Positions 45,046 through 54,944 of a stretch of DNA of 64,000 bases are shown here, piece by piece. Both the position numbers and the translations under genes were made by a program. This stretch comes from Mucilaginibacter sp. 14171R-50 (GTDB lineage: Bacteria > Bacteroidota > Bacteroidia > Sphingobacteriales > Sphingobacteriaceae): NCBI RefSeq assembly GCF_010093045.1, contig NZ_CP048115.1:1674001-1738000 (forward strand). The letters run 5' to 3'. The notes under the pieces are model-generated. The model was given only the letters and a program-made list of their open reading frames with translations. It was not told where the DNA came from and did not search any database. How positions within the stretch are numbered: position 1 is the stretch's first letter; each line of letters begins with the position of its first letter.

Positions 45046-47158
45046 ACACGGCGGAATACATAAGATACAAAGCCTGCGCCGACGCTGGGTAGTTTACCAC
45101 GTGCTGGAAGATGTGCTGCTGTCTTTGTACGCGGGGCTTTACGTTGGGGCGCTGGTGTATTACCTGTTGTCGCCATCGTTGCTGTGGGGAATTATTACAT
45201 TCCCACTGGTTCTTGCCGTAATGTTGGCGGTTAACCGGCCATGGCACGTGAGCGATGAAAAAATAGCAAGCTTTTTGAACAAGGAATATCCTGAATTGCA
45301 GGAGAGCAGCCAATTGCTGTTACTGCCTGCCGAACAGCTAAATCCTTTACAGGTTATTGCATCGTCCAAAACATCTGCTGTTTTAGCCGGGTTAAAAATA
45401 TCGCATAAGCCTTTTGCCAGGCGTTTGGTTGTGGCATTTGTGTCGCTTATGGTAGCCACCGGTTTAATATGGGCGCTCGGCAAAATATTTCATATCGAAA
45501 GGATATTTTACGGGCCAAATCGTGCGGTTGCGGTTTGCGGCCCGGCCCCATTGCCCGAGGTGATTTTACCGCAAATAAGCGATGTAGAAGTTACCGTTAC
45601 CCCGCCCGCATATACCGGCAGGCCTAAGCGGATGCAGGATAAATTCAATTTGGTAACTGAGCAAGATGCGCGGGTTGAATGGCATATTAAAACGAACGTT
45701 GCGATAAAAAAAGGGTTATTAATCTTCAATAACAAGGAAAAAATAAATTTAATAAGCAAAAGTAAACATACCGAATGGTATGCTTCTTCTGTTCTTCACA
45801 CACCCGGCTTTTATCAGGTTAGTATCGACGGTAAATTATCCGAGTTGTATTATGTACAGTTGGTTAAAGATAACCCGCCGGTAATACGCATTAAGTCACC
45901 AAAACAGTATACATATATAGATGCGGGCGAGGCGCCAAAAATTAATATCAGCGCCACGATAACCGATCAATATGGTGTGACTAACGTATCCATCATGGCT
46001 ACGGTAGCGAAGGGCAGGGGCGAGGGGGTTAAGTTTAAAGAGTATACGTTAACATTTCCGCAGGGGTTTAACGCGCAAAGTCCGTTATACGATGTTCAGA
46101 AACTGGTTAACCTGCCCGCTCTTAACATGGAACCGGGCGACCAGCTTTATTTTTACGTGCAAGCCCATGATACCCATAAGCAGTTAAGCCGTACCGATGT
46201 TTATACCGTAAGTTTACAAGATACCGCCGAATTGCTAAGCATGAACGGGATGCTTACGGGGGTAAACCTTAAACCGGAGTTTTTCAGGAGCGAGCGGCAG
46301 ATCATCATTGATGCGCAGCAATTGCTTAAAGATAAGGACAGCATCAGCGTAGAACGGTTTAACGCACGCAGTAACGACCTGGGTATTGACCAAAAGCTGC
46401 TGCGGCTGCGCTATGGTAAATTTTTAGGCGAGGAAGGCGAGGACGCTATTGGCACTCCGGATGATGAAGCGGCGGATCCTGCCGACTTCAGCAATGCCAA
46501 AAAGATACTGAAAGAATATACCGACGACCATGATAACGCCGAAGATGCCGGATTTTTTGAACCTGAGGTAAAGGCCCAGCTGAAGGCCACCCTCACCGAA
46601 ATGTGGAAGGCCGAACTACAGCTTCGCCTTTATAAACCGCAGGCAGCATTGCCGTTTGCTTACAAAGCGCTGCGCCTGCTCAAAGATCTGCAGCAGAAAT
46701 CCAGATCGTACGTTGCTAAAACCGCCTATAAACCTACCCCTTTAAAGTTGGAAAAGCGGCTTAGCGGCGAACTTGATAAAGTTATACAGCCAGTGACCCG
46801 GCAGGATATAAAACCCCCGGCCGATAAACAGGAAGCCCTAAAAAAAGCCGTAAGCGTTTTGGAGGCATTAAAGTTAAACCCTGTATTAAATGCCACCGGC
46901 AGGCGTGCGCTGCAAGTGGCTGATCAGCAATTAAGTATGCAGGCGTCTGCCCGGCCGGGCGCTTATCTGCCGGCGTTGAATGCCATGCGCAGGATATTAT
47001 CATCCTCAAACGCTAATATCAATGATGTTAATGCTGTTGAAGTCGTTCTGCAAAAAACCTTGGGCGCACTTAAAACGCTGCCCTCTTCCGGACAGGAACC
47101 CGCGGATATGGGCCTGTCAAAACAGTATTATAAAAATCTAAAACAAGCAAACCGTTGA
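45038..47158 (+). CDS. Large membrane protein of the BatA-like cluster (DUF4175-like)
   Basis: Starting at the ATG at 45038 the product has 706 residues. Two membrane helices lie near residues 25-70 (VLLSLYAGLYVGALVYYLLSPSLLWGIITFPLVLAVML) and a third near 130-150. The rest is a periplasmic or extracytoplasmic region with Ig-like strands (LPQISDVEVTVTPPAYTGRPKRM) and a helical C-terminal half. The VTPPAYTGRP stretch resembles DUF4175 proteins; this match is tentative. It overlaps the neighbours on both sides (8 bp and 1 bp), so it is part of a coupled operon and probably of a membrane complex. Confidence 0.75.
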   Translation: MAEHGGIHKIQSLRRRWVVYHVLEDVLLSLYAGLYVGALVYYLLSPSLLWGIITFPLVLAVMLAVNRPWHVSDEKIASFLNKEYPELQESSQLLLLPAEQLNPLQVIASSKTSAVLAGLKISHKPFARRLVVAFVSLMVATGLIWALGKIFHIERIFYGPNRAVAVCGPAPLPEVILPQISDVEVTVTPPAYTGRPKRMQDKFNLVTEQDARVEWHIKTNVAIKKGLLIFNNKEKINLISKSKHTEWYASSVLHTPGFYQVSIDGKLSELYYVQLVKDNPPVIRIKSPKQYTYIDAGEAPKINISATITDQYGVTNVSIMATVAKGRGEGVKFKEYTLTFPQGFNAQSPLYDVQKLVNLPALNMEPGDQLYFYVQAHDTHKQLSRTDVYTVSLQDTAELLSMNGMLTGVNLKPEFFRSERQIIIDAQQLLKDKDSISVERFNARSNDLGIDQKLLRLRYGKFLGEEGEDAIGTPDDEAADPADFSNAKKILKEYTDDHDNAEDAGFFEPEVKAQLKATLTEMWKAELQLRLYKPQAALPFAYKALRLLKDLQQKSRSYVAKTAYKPTPLKLEKRLSGELDKVIQPVTRQDIKPPADKQEALKKAVSVLEALKLNPVLNATGRRALQVADQQLSMQASARPGAYLPALNAMRRILSSSNANINDVNAVEVVLQKTLGALKTLPSSGQEPADMGLSKQYYKNLKQANR

Positions 47159-48912
47159 TGCAGGCCAACTGGACATATATCGTATTAACGCTTTGCGTTT
47201 TGCAGGCCGCAGTTTTTGCGTGGCAGGAGTACAGGCGTGTTAATAAGCGGAATTTAACGTTGCGCATGCTGGCGGTAATTGCGGCGGTGGCGGCATTGGC
47301 TTGCATTGCCTTGCCCATTGGCTATACCGGCAATGTTGCCAAAATGGCTAAGCATAAAACCATCTTGCTGACAGATGGCTTTAATGACGACAGCCTAAGC
47401 GCGGTCGATTCCAACATCGTTACTACAGAGGTAAATGTTAAACAAGCATATCCCCGGGCTAAGCTGATAAACAGTACAGATGAGCTGAGCAGAAACAACC
47501 AGCTGCATATTTACGGTTACGGCTTAAGTCGCGCCGGTTTGCTGGAACTGGACAGCTTACCGTTTATATTCCACCCGGCAAGTTTACCTGGGGGTGTTAG
47601 TCACATAAGCTGGAGCAACCACCTGAAAGCGGGCGACGCAATGCAGGTTCAGGGTGTTTACAACAATCCGTCTTCAAAAAAAGTAAAACTGGTTTTAAAG
47701 GGATTGAATACCGGCTTGGATTCAGTAACGCTGGCCCCAAAAGCGCAAACCACATTTAATCTGAGCACGGTTCCTAAAACAACCGGGAAAATAGTATTTA
47801 CGTTGCATGCAGATACAAGCTTACAAGGTTACATACCTGTGGAAATTACATCCACTGAACCACTTAAGGTATTAATGCTGTCGGCTTCGCCGGATTTTGA
47901 AACCAGGTTTTTAAAGAACTGGTTAACCCAAAACGGCTATGCAGTTGCCTTGCGCGCGGCCATTAGTAAGAATAAGTATAACAGCGAATACATCAATATC
48001 GACAAATTGAGCCTTGAAAGGCTATCAACCCAAACGCTCGGAAAATTTGATGTGGTTATGGGAGATCTTTCAGTTTTCAGCAGTTTAAGTCCCGGTGAAA
48101 CCGATGCGCTGAAACAACAGGTAGCTGATAAAGGTTTAGGGCTTATTGTTCGTTCCGACAGCGCCGGTAAGGCCTCTTGGCTGCAAAAGCAGTTTGCAGT
48201 GGATAAGCCGTCGGGAAAGGAACCAGCACCTGCCCAACTTATTATCGATGGTAAAAAGAGCGCCGTTAAGCTAAGCTACGGGCCATCGCATATTATTTAT
48301 CAGGACGGCACTTTGCCGCTGGTAAAAACCACCCAGGGCGGGGTATTGTCAAGCAGCGCCCTGTTTGGCTCTGGCAAAATTATTTTCACCACGTTAAACA
48401 ATACGTTCAGCTGGATGCTTGCCGGAAGCAAGCGAGATTATACGGCATTATGGTCGGCATTGCTTAGCAAGGCGGCGCGTAAGGATAATGTGGTGAAAAA
48501 TAACGTCGAATTTTCCGGGTTGCCGTTTGTTAACCACCCTGTTCTATTGCATGTTGCGCGGGGTAAAGCATCACCTATAACTGTTAACGGGCAAACCGTG
48601 GCATCGGTACAAAACGCTGATATTCCTTTTGAGTACAACGCCATGTACTGGCCCCCATCAGCAGGATGGCAAAATATGGAAGAGAATGGACGTTTGAGCG
48701 CGTGGTATGCCTACGCCGAAAATAATTGGAAAGCAGTACAGGCGGCGGATAAAATATCGGCAACAAAAAAATACGCGGGCGAACACAAAATAACCGATAT
48801 TGTAACAAAACAGATACATCAAAAAGTTCGGATTGAGGTACCGAAAATATATTTTTATATCCTATTGCTTGCCGCCTGTACATTTTTATGGGTAGAGGCT
48901 AAGCTATCGTAA
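47158..48912 (+). CDS. Membrane protein with glutamine-amidotransferase-like region, BatA-cluster
   Basis: The ATG at 47158 overlaps the previous stop (TGATG) and gives 584 residues. Two membrane helices at the N-terminus (YIVLTLCVLQAAVFAW; MLAVIAAVAALACIALPIGY) and one at the very end (IYFYILLLAACTFLWVEA) enclose a large extracytoplasmic part. Its middle (LKVLMLSASPDFETRFLKNWL ... FDVVMGDLS) resembles the class I amidotransferase-like fold found in BatA-associated proteins, without a catalytic Cys that I can see. It probably works with the three preceding proteins. Confidence 0.7.
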   Translation: MQANWTYIVLTLCVLQAAVFAWQEYRRVNKRNLTLRMLAVIAAVAALACIALPIGYTGNVAKMAKHKTILLTDGFNDDSLSAVDSNIVTTEVNVKQAYPRAKLINSTDELSRNNQLHIYGYGLSRAGLLELDSLPFIFHPASLPGGVSHISWSNHLKAGDAMQVQGVYNNPSSKKVKLVLKGLNTGLDSVTLAPKAQTTFNLSTVPKTTGKIVFTLHADTSLQGYIPVEITSTEPLKVLMLSASPDFETRFLKNWLTQNGYAVALRAAISKNKYNSEYINIDKLSLERLSTQTLGKFDVVMGDLSVFSSLSPGETDALKQQVADKGLGLIVRSDSAGKASWLQKQFAVDKPSGKEPAPAQLIIDGKKSAVKLSYGPSHIIYQDGTLPLVKTTQGGVLSSSALFGSGKIIFTTLNNTFSWMLAGSKRDYTALWSALLSKAARKDNVVKNNVEFSGLPFVNHPVLLHVARGKASPITVNGQTVASVQNADIPFEYNAMYWPPSAGWQNMEENGRLSAWYAYAENNWKAVQAADKISATKKYAGEHKITDIVTKQIHQKVRIEVPKIYFYILLLAACTFLWVEAKLS

Positions 48913-48963
48913 TATTATACCGCCCAGCTGACCGGGCCTATTAAATCAATTGGAGGATACACT

Positions 48964-50601
48964 TTGAGAAGAAGAGACTTTATTTACTTAACGGGCTTTG
49001 GCGCCGGGGCTATGATGCTGCCGTCGTTAGATGGCTTTGGTAAAAACATTGATGCGCAGCAGGCACTTGAGGGTGTTGATGTACGCATTAAAAAAGAGCT
49101 GGCCGACGCGGGCCTTAACGCCGCGAAAGGTGCTGGTGCAAGCTACGCTGATGTGCGCATTGGCCGCTACTTAAACCAGTTTGTAATAACCCGCGAAAAC
49201 CGGGTGCTAAATGTAGCCAACACCGAATCGTACGGAGTGGGCATCCGCGTTATAGCCAACGGCTGCTGGGGTTTTGCCGCTACAAACGAGGTAACTAAAG
49301 AAGGTATTGCCAAAACCGCTAAACGTGCAGTTGCTGTTGCCAAGGCCAACGCCAAGTTAGGCAGCGCGCCGGTACAGCTTGCCCCGCAAAAAGGCTACGG
49401 CGAGGTAAGCTGGAAAACCCCTATCGAAAAAAATGCTTTTGAGGTACCTATTAAGGAAAAGGTTGACTTGCTGCTGGGCGCCAATGCCGCGGCTATTTCA
49501 ACCGGTGCCGATTTTGTAAACTCCATGATATTTGCGGTGAACGAGCAAAAGTATTTTGCATCTACCGATGGCTCGTATATCGACCAGGATATTCATCGTA
49601 TTTACCCCAACTTTACCGTTACAAAAAGAGATGTGGCGCAAAATGCTTTTGAAACACGCCGCTCTTTAAGTTCCCCCATGGGTATGGGTTATGAATACTT
49701 GATCCCTTCTGCATCTGAAAAGGTCACCGGTATTACCACCCGCTATAAAAAGCGCTATGATATGCTGGAGGATATAAAATATGCCACCAAACAAGCTGCA
49801 GAAAAGATCTCCTCAAAGTCTGTCGACCCGGGTAAATATGACCTGGTGCTCGATCCGAGCCACCTTTGGTTGACCATTCATGAATCGGTAGGGCACCCAA
49901 CCGAGTTGGACCGAGTGCTGGGCTACGAGGCCAACTTTGCCGGTACCAGTTTCCTTACGTTGGATAAATGGAAAAGCGGCAAATTCAACTTCGGCAGCAA
50001 ACAGGTAAATATCGTTGGCGATAAAACGCAGGTGGGCTCGCTCGGCGCCGTGGGTTATGATGACGAAGGCGTCGCCTGTAAAAAATGGGATATTATTAAA
50101 GACGGCACCCTGGTAAATTACCAGGCCATTCGCGACCAGGCACATATCATCGGGCTTAAGGAATCGCAGGGGTGCTGCTACGCGCAAAGCTGGCAGGATG
50201 TGCAGTTTCAGCGTATGCCGAACGTATCATTACAGCCCGGCAAGGCCGCGCTAAGCGTTGATGATATGATCAAAAATGTTGAAAAAGGGATTTACATCAT
50301 TGGCGACGGTTCATTCTCTATCGACCAGCAGCGCTACAATTTCCAGTTTGGCGGGCAGCTATTTTACGAGATAAAAGACGGTAAAATTGCAGGTATGCTT
50401 AATAATGTAGCTTACCAGGCCAACACCCAGGAGTTCTGGAACTCATGCGCACAGGTATGCGACGACCGCGATTACCGTTTGGGCGGATCGTTTAACGACG
50501 GAAAGGGACAGCCAAGCCAAAGCAGCGCGGTATCACATGGCTCATCAACAGCAAGGTTTAACGGTGTTAATGTAATCAACACCAAAAGAAAGATCGGATA
50601 A
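48964..50601 (+). CDS. tldD: TldD-type metalloprotease with Tat-like leader
   Basis: The gene starts at TTG (48964), supported by GGAGG 8 bp upstream, a rare clear Shine-Dalgarno here. The 545-residue product has the TldD zinc motif HESVGHPTELD (HExxxH) and the flanking conserved GSLGAVGYDDEGV and KDGTLVNYQAIRD. TldD and TldE together degrade unfolded or modified peptides. The N-terminus MRRRDFIYLTGFGAGAMML looks like a twin-arginine signal, unlike cytoplasmic E. coli TldD. The partner gene tldE follows 3 bp later. Confidence 0.92.
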   Translation: MRRRDFIYLTGFGAGAMMLPSLDGFGKNIDAQQALEGVDVRIKKELADAGLNAAKGAGASYADVRIGRYLNQFVITRENRVLNVANTESYGVGIRVIANGCWGFAATNEVTKEGIAKTAKRAVAVAKANAKLGSAPVQLAPQKGYGEVSWKTPIEKNAFEVPIKEKVDLLLGANAAAISTGADFVNSMIFAVNEQKYFASTDGSYIDQDIHRIYPNFTVTKRDVAQNAFETRRSLSSPMGMGYEYLIPSASEKVTGITTRYKKRYDMLEDIKYATKQAAEKISSKSVDPGKYDLVLDPSHLWLTIHESVGHPTELDRVLGYEANFAGTSFLTLDKWKSGKFNFGSKQVNIVGDKTQVGSLGAVGYDDEGVACKKWDIIKDGTLVNYQAIRDQAHIIGLKESQGCCYAQSWQDVQFQRMPNVSLQPGKAALSVDDMIKNVEKGIYIIGDGSFSIDQQRYNFQFGGQLFYEIKDGKIAGMLNNVAYQANTQEFWNSCAQVCDDRDYRLGGSFNDGKGQPSQSSAVSHGSSTARFNGVNVINTKRKIG

Positions 50602-50604
50602 CAT

Positions 50605-51936
50605 ATGCCTATATATACTAAAGAACAAGCACAGGCTTTATTAAAGAAGGTGCTCAGCTATTCAAAAGCGGAGGAGTGTGAAGTAAACCTTGGCGGCAGC
50701 GAAGGCGGGAATGTACGTTACGCGCTTAACGCGGTTTCAACCGCCGGCGATATCAGCACAGTTGGCCTTAGCGTAACCTCGGTTTATGGCAAAAAAGCAG
50801 GCTCGGCCACTATCGACCAGTTTGACGATGCTTCGTTAGAGCGTGTTGTGCGCCGGTCGGAAGAGTTGGCGCAGCTGGCCCCCGAAAATTCGGAATACAT
50901 GCCGATGTTGGGCCCATCCGATTTTAAAGAAGCGATAACATACAATGCAAATACCGCCGCCATGACGCCCGAAAGCCGTGCCGAAATGGTGGGTAAAAGC
51001 TTAGAGGTTACCAGGCAAGCTAAACTGTTTGCGGCAGGCTTCCTCGAAAACTCCACTGGTTTTAGCGCGGTTATGAACTCGAAAGGGTTATTTGCCTATA
51101 ACAAAAGCAGTGATGTCACCTTCTCTGTTACTACCCGTAACGAGGGCGGCACCATATCCGGCTATGCGGCCCGCGGTTTTACCGACGTATCTAAACTGGA
51201 TACCGCCTCGGCAACGCGCGTGGCTTGTATGAAAGCCAATGCTTCGGCCGGCGCAAGAGCTATTGAGCCGGGGAAATATACCGTGATACTGGAGCCTGTT
51301 GCGGCTACCTATATGCTCGAAAATATGTTCCGTTTTGATGCGCGAAGCGCTGAAGAAGGCCGTAGCTTTTTAAGTAAAAAAGGCGGCGGCACCCGTTTGG
51401 GCGAACAACTGGTGGACCCTAAGGTGACCATTTACTCTGATCCGTTCAATCCCGACCTGCCAGGCTCAACATGGGGAGGCGACGGACAACCACGCGAAAA
51501 AACCGTTTGGATTGACAAGGGCGTAGTAAAAAATCTTTCGTACTCGCGCTTTTGGGCGCAGAAAAAAGGCGTAGCACCTTTGCCCGGCCCAAGCAATATA
51601 ATTATGGAAGGCGGCGATGCTACCCTGGAAGACCTGATAAAAAGCACCGAAAAAGGCATCCTGGTTTCGAGGTTATGGTACATCCGCATGGTCGATCCGC
51701 AATCGCTGCTGTTAACCGGGCTTACCCGCGACGGTACGTTTTATATCGAGAACGGCAAGATCATGTTCCCGGTAAAAAACTTCAGGTTTAACGAGAGCCC
51801 GGTGATTATGCTGAACAACCTGGAAGCCCTTGGCAAAACAGAACGCAGCATAAGCGTAGAAAGCTACCGCAGCTACATGATACCGCCTATGAAAATACGC
51901 GACTTTACCTTCAGTTCGCTGTCAGACGCGGTTTAA
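50605..51936 (+). CDS. tldE: TldE/PmbA-type protease subunit
   Basis: The product has 443 residues, typical of PmbA/TldE. It has the family's mixed alpha/beta N-terminal domain (AEECEVNLGGSEGGNVRYALN) and C-terminal barrel with YTVILEPVAATYMLENM, but lacks the HExxxH zinc site, as expected for the non-catalytic partner. No signal peptide is visible, in contrast to the adjacent TldD. The two genes are 3 bp apart and form an operon closed by the hairpin at 51961-51991. Confidence 0.92.
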   Translation: MPIYTKEQAQALLKKVLSYSKAEECEVNLGGSEGGNVRYALNAVSTAGDISTVGLSVTSVYGKKAGSATIDQFDDASLERVVRRSEELAQLAPENSEYMPMLGPSDFKEAITYNANTAAMTPESRAEMVGKSLEVTRQAKLFAAGFLENSTGFSAVMNSKGLFAYNKSSDVTFSVTTRNEGGTISGYAARGFTDVSKLDTASATRVACMKANASAGARAIEPGKYTVILEPVAATYMLENMFRFDARSAEEGRSFLSKKGGGTRLGEQLVDPKVTIYSDPFNPDLPGSTWGGDGQPREKTVWIDKGVVKNLSYSRFWAQKKGVAPLPGPSNIIMEGGDATLEDLIKSTEKGILVSRLWYIRMVDPQSLLLTGLTRDGTFYIENGKIMFPVKNFRFNESPVIMLNNLEALGKTERSISVESYRSYMIPPMKIRDFTFSSLSDAV

Positions 51937-51960
51937 TACCCCGTTGCAACATAAATACCA

Positions 51961-51991
51961 AACGCCATTGCCAAAAGTAGTGGCGTTTTTG
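51961..51991 (+). terminator. Terminator of the tldD-tldE operon
   Basis: AACGCCA/TGGCGTT closes a 13-nt loop and is followed by a T run, 25 bp after the tldE stop. Confidence 0.7.
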
Positions 51992-52018
51992 TTTATTTGC
52001 AGCCCCAAAACTTTTATC

Positions 52019-53020
52019 ATGCGAAATTTCCCTGTTAGCAGTTCAATCCTTTCGGCCACTCATATTGGTTTATTTTTGCAAGATAAGTATGGCTTTGCTA
52101 CGCACGCTATCTGCAAATTGCTTAAAACCGGCATCAATCATAGCTATTTACTAACAGATGGGCGTAGCAAACATGTTTTTAGATTATACAGCCTAAGCTG
52201 GCGTAGACACACGGAAATAACAGAAGAACTAAGGTTGTTGAATCTGCTTCGCGATGCCGGCGTTTCAGTTTCCTACCCTGTAAAAGACAAGGCTGATGCA
52301 TATATCCAGCAATTGAATGCGCCCGAAGGCACACGTTTTGGTGTACTGTTTTCTTTTGCCGAAGGAGAAAAGCTGCTGAATTTTGATGCCAGTATGCATT
52401 TTAAAGTTGGCGAAACAATGGCCCGCATACACCAGGTAACACACAATATCCAATTGCAAAGGGTTAACTATACACCCCAGGTTTTACTGATAGATGCTTT
52501 TGAGAAATTGAAAGGTTTTTTATCAAGCGATACCGAAGAAATGCAATGGATGGTATCAACGCAAAAATATCTTTTGAACGAGATTAGCAGAGCCGACACC
52601 AACCAATTAAGAAAAGGCGTAACGCACATGGATATCTGGTTCGATAATTTTAACATCACCAGAGAGGGTAACGTTACGCTGTTCGATTTTGATTTTTGCG
52701 GCAATGGCTGGCTTTGTTATGATATTGCTTACTATATTTTGCAGTTGCACAGCACCGAAAAGGTTGAAGCCGAACGCGACGGTAAGCAAAAAAGCTTTTT
52801 AACCGGGTACCAATCCGTAACGCCAATAAGCGCCGAAGAGATGCGCCTGTTACCGGCGCTTGGGGTAAGCATGTATTTTTTTTACCTGGGCATACAGTGC
52901 GAGCGGTTTGATAATTGGTCGAACGTGTTTTTAAACGAAACGTATTTAAAACGTTATATTAATTTGCTGGTAAAAAAATACTTCCACGAAAACGTTCTGA
53001 AGGGTAATAATGTTAATTAG
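52019..53020 (+). CDS. Aminoglycoside phosphotransferase (APH)-like kinase
   Basis: I start at the ATG at 52019, just after the terminator; the frame extends upstream through it without merit. The 333-residue product has the APH catalytic loop THMDIWFDNF (HxDxxxxN) and the metal motif DFDFCG. The N-lobe has HVFRLYS in place of a classic Lys strand. Relatives phosphorylate small alcohols such as homoserine, choline or aminoglycosides. No resistance context is present, and the neighbour is a hydroxyacid dehydrogenase 3 bp downstream, so a metabolic kinase is more likely than a resistance enzyme. Confidence 0.85.
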   Translation: MRNFPVSSSILSATHIGLFLQDKYGFATHAICKLLKTGINHSYLLTDGRSKHVFRLYSLSWRRHTEITEELRLLNLLRDAGVSVSYPVKDKADAYIQQLNAPEGTRFGVLFSFAEGEKLLNFDASMHFKVGETMARIHQVTHNIQLQRVNYTPQVLLIDAFEKLKGFLSSDTEEMQWMVSTQKYLLNEISRADTNQLRKGVTHMDIWFDNFNITREGNVTLFDFDFCGNGWLCYDIAYYILQLHSTEKVEAERDGKQKSFLTGYQSVTPISAEEMRLLPALGVSMYFFYLGIQCERFDNWSNVFLNETYLKRYINLLVKKYFHENVLKGNNVN

Positions 53021-53023
53021 ATC

Positions 53024-53881
53024 ATGACAAATACAACAAAGATAGGTTGGATCGGCCTGGGCCTGATGGGCAACCCCATGTCGCAGCAATTGTTAAAGGC
53101 AGGTTATCCGATAACGGTTTATAACCGCCATAAGGATAAAGAAGCCGGATTGACACAGCAGGGCGCCGCCACGGCATCAACCCCAAAGGAGTTGCTGCAG
53201 CAAACGGATATAGTTATTATTATGGTGACCGATGATAAGGCCATCCGGGAAATATTTGAGGGCGAAAACGGTTTGTTACAGGCTGATGTAAGCAATAAAG
53301 TGATCATTAACATGAGCACCGTATCGCCTGGCATTAACAAAGAAATGGCTGAACGGTGCAGGCAACAGGGTAACCATTTGCTTGATGCGCCGGTATCTGG
53401 CAGTGTTAAACAGGCCGAGACCGCCCAACTGGTAATAACGACTGGGGGCGACACCGACGTTTTTGAACAGGTAAAACCTATATTGGAAAAACTTGGCAAA
53501 ATGGTAACAAATGTGGGCACTGTAGGCTCAGGCAACGCGGCCAAATTAGCTATCAACACCCTGCTGAGCTTTTACACCCAGGGGTTGGCCGAAGCGGTTA
53601 TCCTGGCAAAAAACAACGGCATTGAACCCGAAACTTTACTGAACCTTTTGAGTAATACTGCCATTGGCAACCCTTATAGCAAACTAAAAGGCGAGGCTAT
53701 TGTCAACAACAACTTTAAAGCCGCTTTTACGCTTAAAAATATAGTTAAGGACCTGCAGTTATCAAGGGATATCGGTCTCGATACACCGTTGGGACAAACG
53801 GCACTAAAGACATTTGAAGATGCCAGCGCCAGGTTTGGCGACGAAGATCTGATAGCCATCTATAAGCATCTGGACAAATAA
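53024..53881 (+). CDS. Beta-hydroxyacid dehydrogenase family NAD(P)-dependent oxidoreductase
   Basis: The product has 285 residues. It has the N-terminal Rossmann motif GWIGLGLMGNPMSQQLLKAG, the substrate-loop DAPVSGSVKQAE and the catalytic Lys region GSGNAAKLAINTLL, followed by the all-helical C-terminal domain. The family includes 3-hydroxyisobutyrate dehydrogenase, tartronate semialdehyde reductase and glyoxylate/succinic-semialdehyde reductases; sequence alone does not decide. It is in one transcript with the APH-like kinase, 3 bp apart. Confidence 0.9.
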   Translation: MTNTTKIGWIGLGLMGNPMSQQLLKAGYPITVYNRHKDKEAGLTQQGAATASTPKELLQQTDIVIIMVTDDKAIREIFEGENGLLQADVSNKVIINMSTVSPGINKEMAERCRQQGNHLLDAPVSGSVKQAETAQLVITTGGDTDVFEQVKPILEKLGKMVTNVGTVGSGNAAKLAINTLLSFYTQGLAEAVILAKNNGIEPETLLNLLSNTAIGNPYSKLKGEAIVNNNFKAAFTLKNIVKDLQLSRDIGLDTPLGQTALKTFEDASARFGDEDLIAIYKHLDK

Positions 53882-53882
53882 A

Positions 53883-54704
53883 TTAATCCCGCTTCTTTTT
53901 TAAACTGTAAGACGGTTTGTTAGATTTTATTTGTTCGGCGTTATCGTACAGGCTTAATGTTTTTTTATTGATAATAAACGAATAAACTTTCTGGCCGGGT
54001 GCATTTAGGTTAAAAATGATCTCGTCATGGCTGTGCTCCGGGTCGGCAATAAGGTCATTTTGTACAAAATAAGTTGTTAAACCGGGCAGTCCAGATACTT
54101 TGCCGTTGTCATAAAACCTGGCGTTTACCTTTTTACCTGCGGCATCCGTCCCCTCATAAATTCCAGATAGGATAGCCTGGTTTATCATATAGTTCATCCC
54201 GTCGGCTAATCCTCCGCTTGGCATGGTTTGCATGGCTTTTATATATTGCGCGGTAGCCGTTTCTTTGGTTTTAGGATTGTAATGATAGATAATAAGGGTA
54301 GTATCGCCATTCTTTACTTTGTAGCTTAACTCGTCACCGCCAAGCTCAATAGTGGTGGTGTTTTTACCTGCCTGAAACCTTAAGGTTACATCCATGCCTT
54401 CATGGTTGTTAATAATGGCGGGCACGCTTATACTGTCGCCTTTAAGCTGGGCAGTATCAATATACATAATGGTAATGCCGGTGCCCCGTTCTACAGCTTC
54501 CAGCGGCGATTTACTTTTCTTAACTTTTTTTATATAATCCTTTTTAACCCAAACACCATTTATCAGCGGCTTAAACTGATGAAGTAAAGCCTGCGATTGG
54601 TCGAGCCTGCCGTTGGCGGTAGTGTCCTGGTCGCTATCTCCGTTTTTACTTTTGCACGATAGAAATATACATAGTATAAGCAGGGGGCAGACTATTCTTT
54701 TCAT
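53883..54704 (-). CDS. Lipoprotein of unknown function
   Basis: Starting at the ATG at 54702-54704 the product has 273 residues. The short signal MKRIVCPLLILCIFLSC, then KSK, is a good lipobox. The mature part is beta-rich and Lys/Asp-rich (LKGDSISVPAIINNHEGMDVTLRF), and may be a lipocalin-like or calycin fold; no catalytic motif. It is convergent with the dehydrogenase gene, the stops being 1 bp apart, and no terminator hairpin is visible between them. Confidence 0.7.
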   Translation of the reverse strand: MKRIVCPLLILCIFLSCKSKNGDSDQDTTANGRLDQSQALLHQFKPLINGVWVKKDYIKKVKKSKSPLEAVERGTGITIMYIDTAQLKGDSISVPAIINNHEGMDVTLRFQAGKNTTTIELGGDELSYKVKNGDTTLIIYHYNPKTKETATAQYIKAMQTMPSGGLADGMNYMINQAILSGIYEGTDAAGKKVNARFYDNGKVSGLPGLTTYFVQNDLIADPEHSHDEIIFNLNAPGQKVYSFIINKKTLSLYDNAEQIKSNKPSYSLKKKRD

Positions 54705-54889
54705 GTAATTATATTGGTAACCCAATATAGGGAAATGTGGTGTTAGTTTTGTCTGTACGAAACAATAAGTTCCGTTTTAAATTATCCGGTAGTGAATTTC
54801 TATCGTCGATATACCACATACACAGTGATAAAGGTTTAGCTTATTTGAAAATGAGTTATACTATAAAGTAGCATACAGCAATCATTAAT

Positions 54890-54919
54890 ATTCGCTTTAC
54901 AACAAAATCCGTATTTTTG
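54890..54919 (+). promoter_or_regulatory. Probable promoter of ispG
   Basis: TATTTTTG (54912-54919) matches the -7 consensus; TTCG lies 17 bp upstream as a weak -33 box. The start codon at 54945 is 26 bp downstream. Confidence 0.45.
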
Positions 54920-54944
54920 CATTTCATTAATTTCACCCCTGCAA

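Noticed and set aside
52019-53020. Antibiotic-resistance APH gene
   Set aside because: It has the catalytic motifs but sits in a metabolic operon in core-like sequence without resistance or mobility genes.
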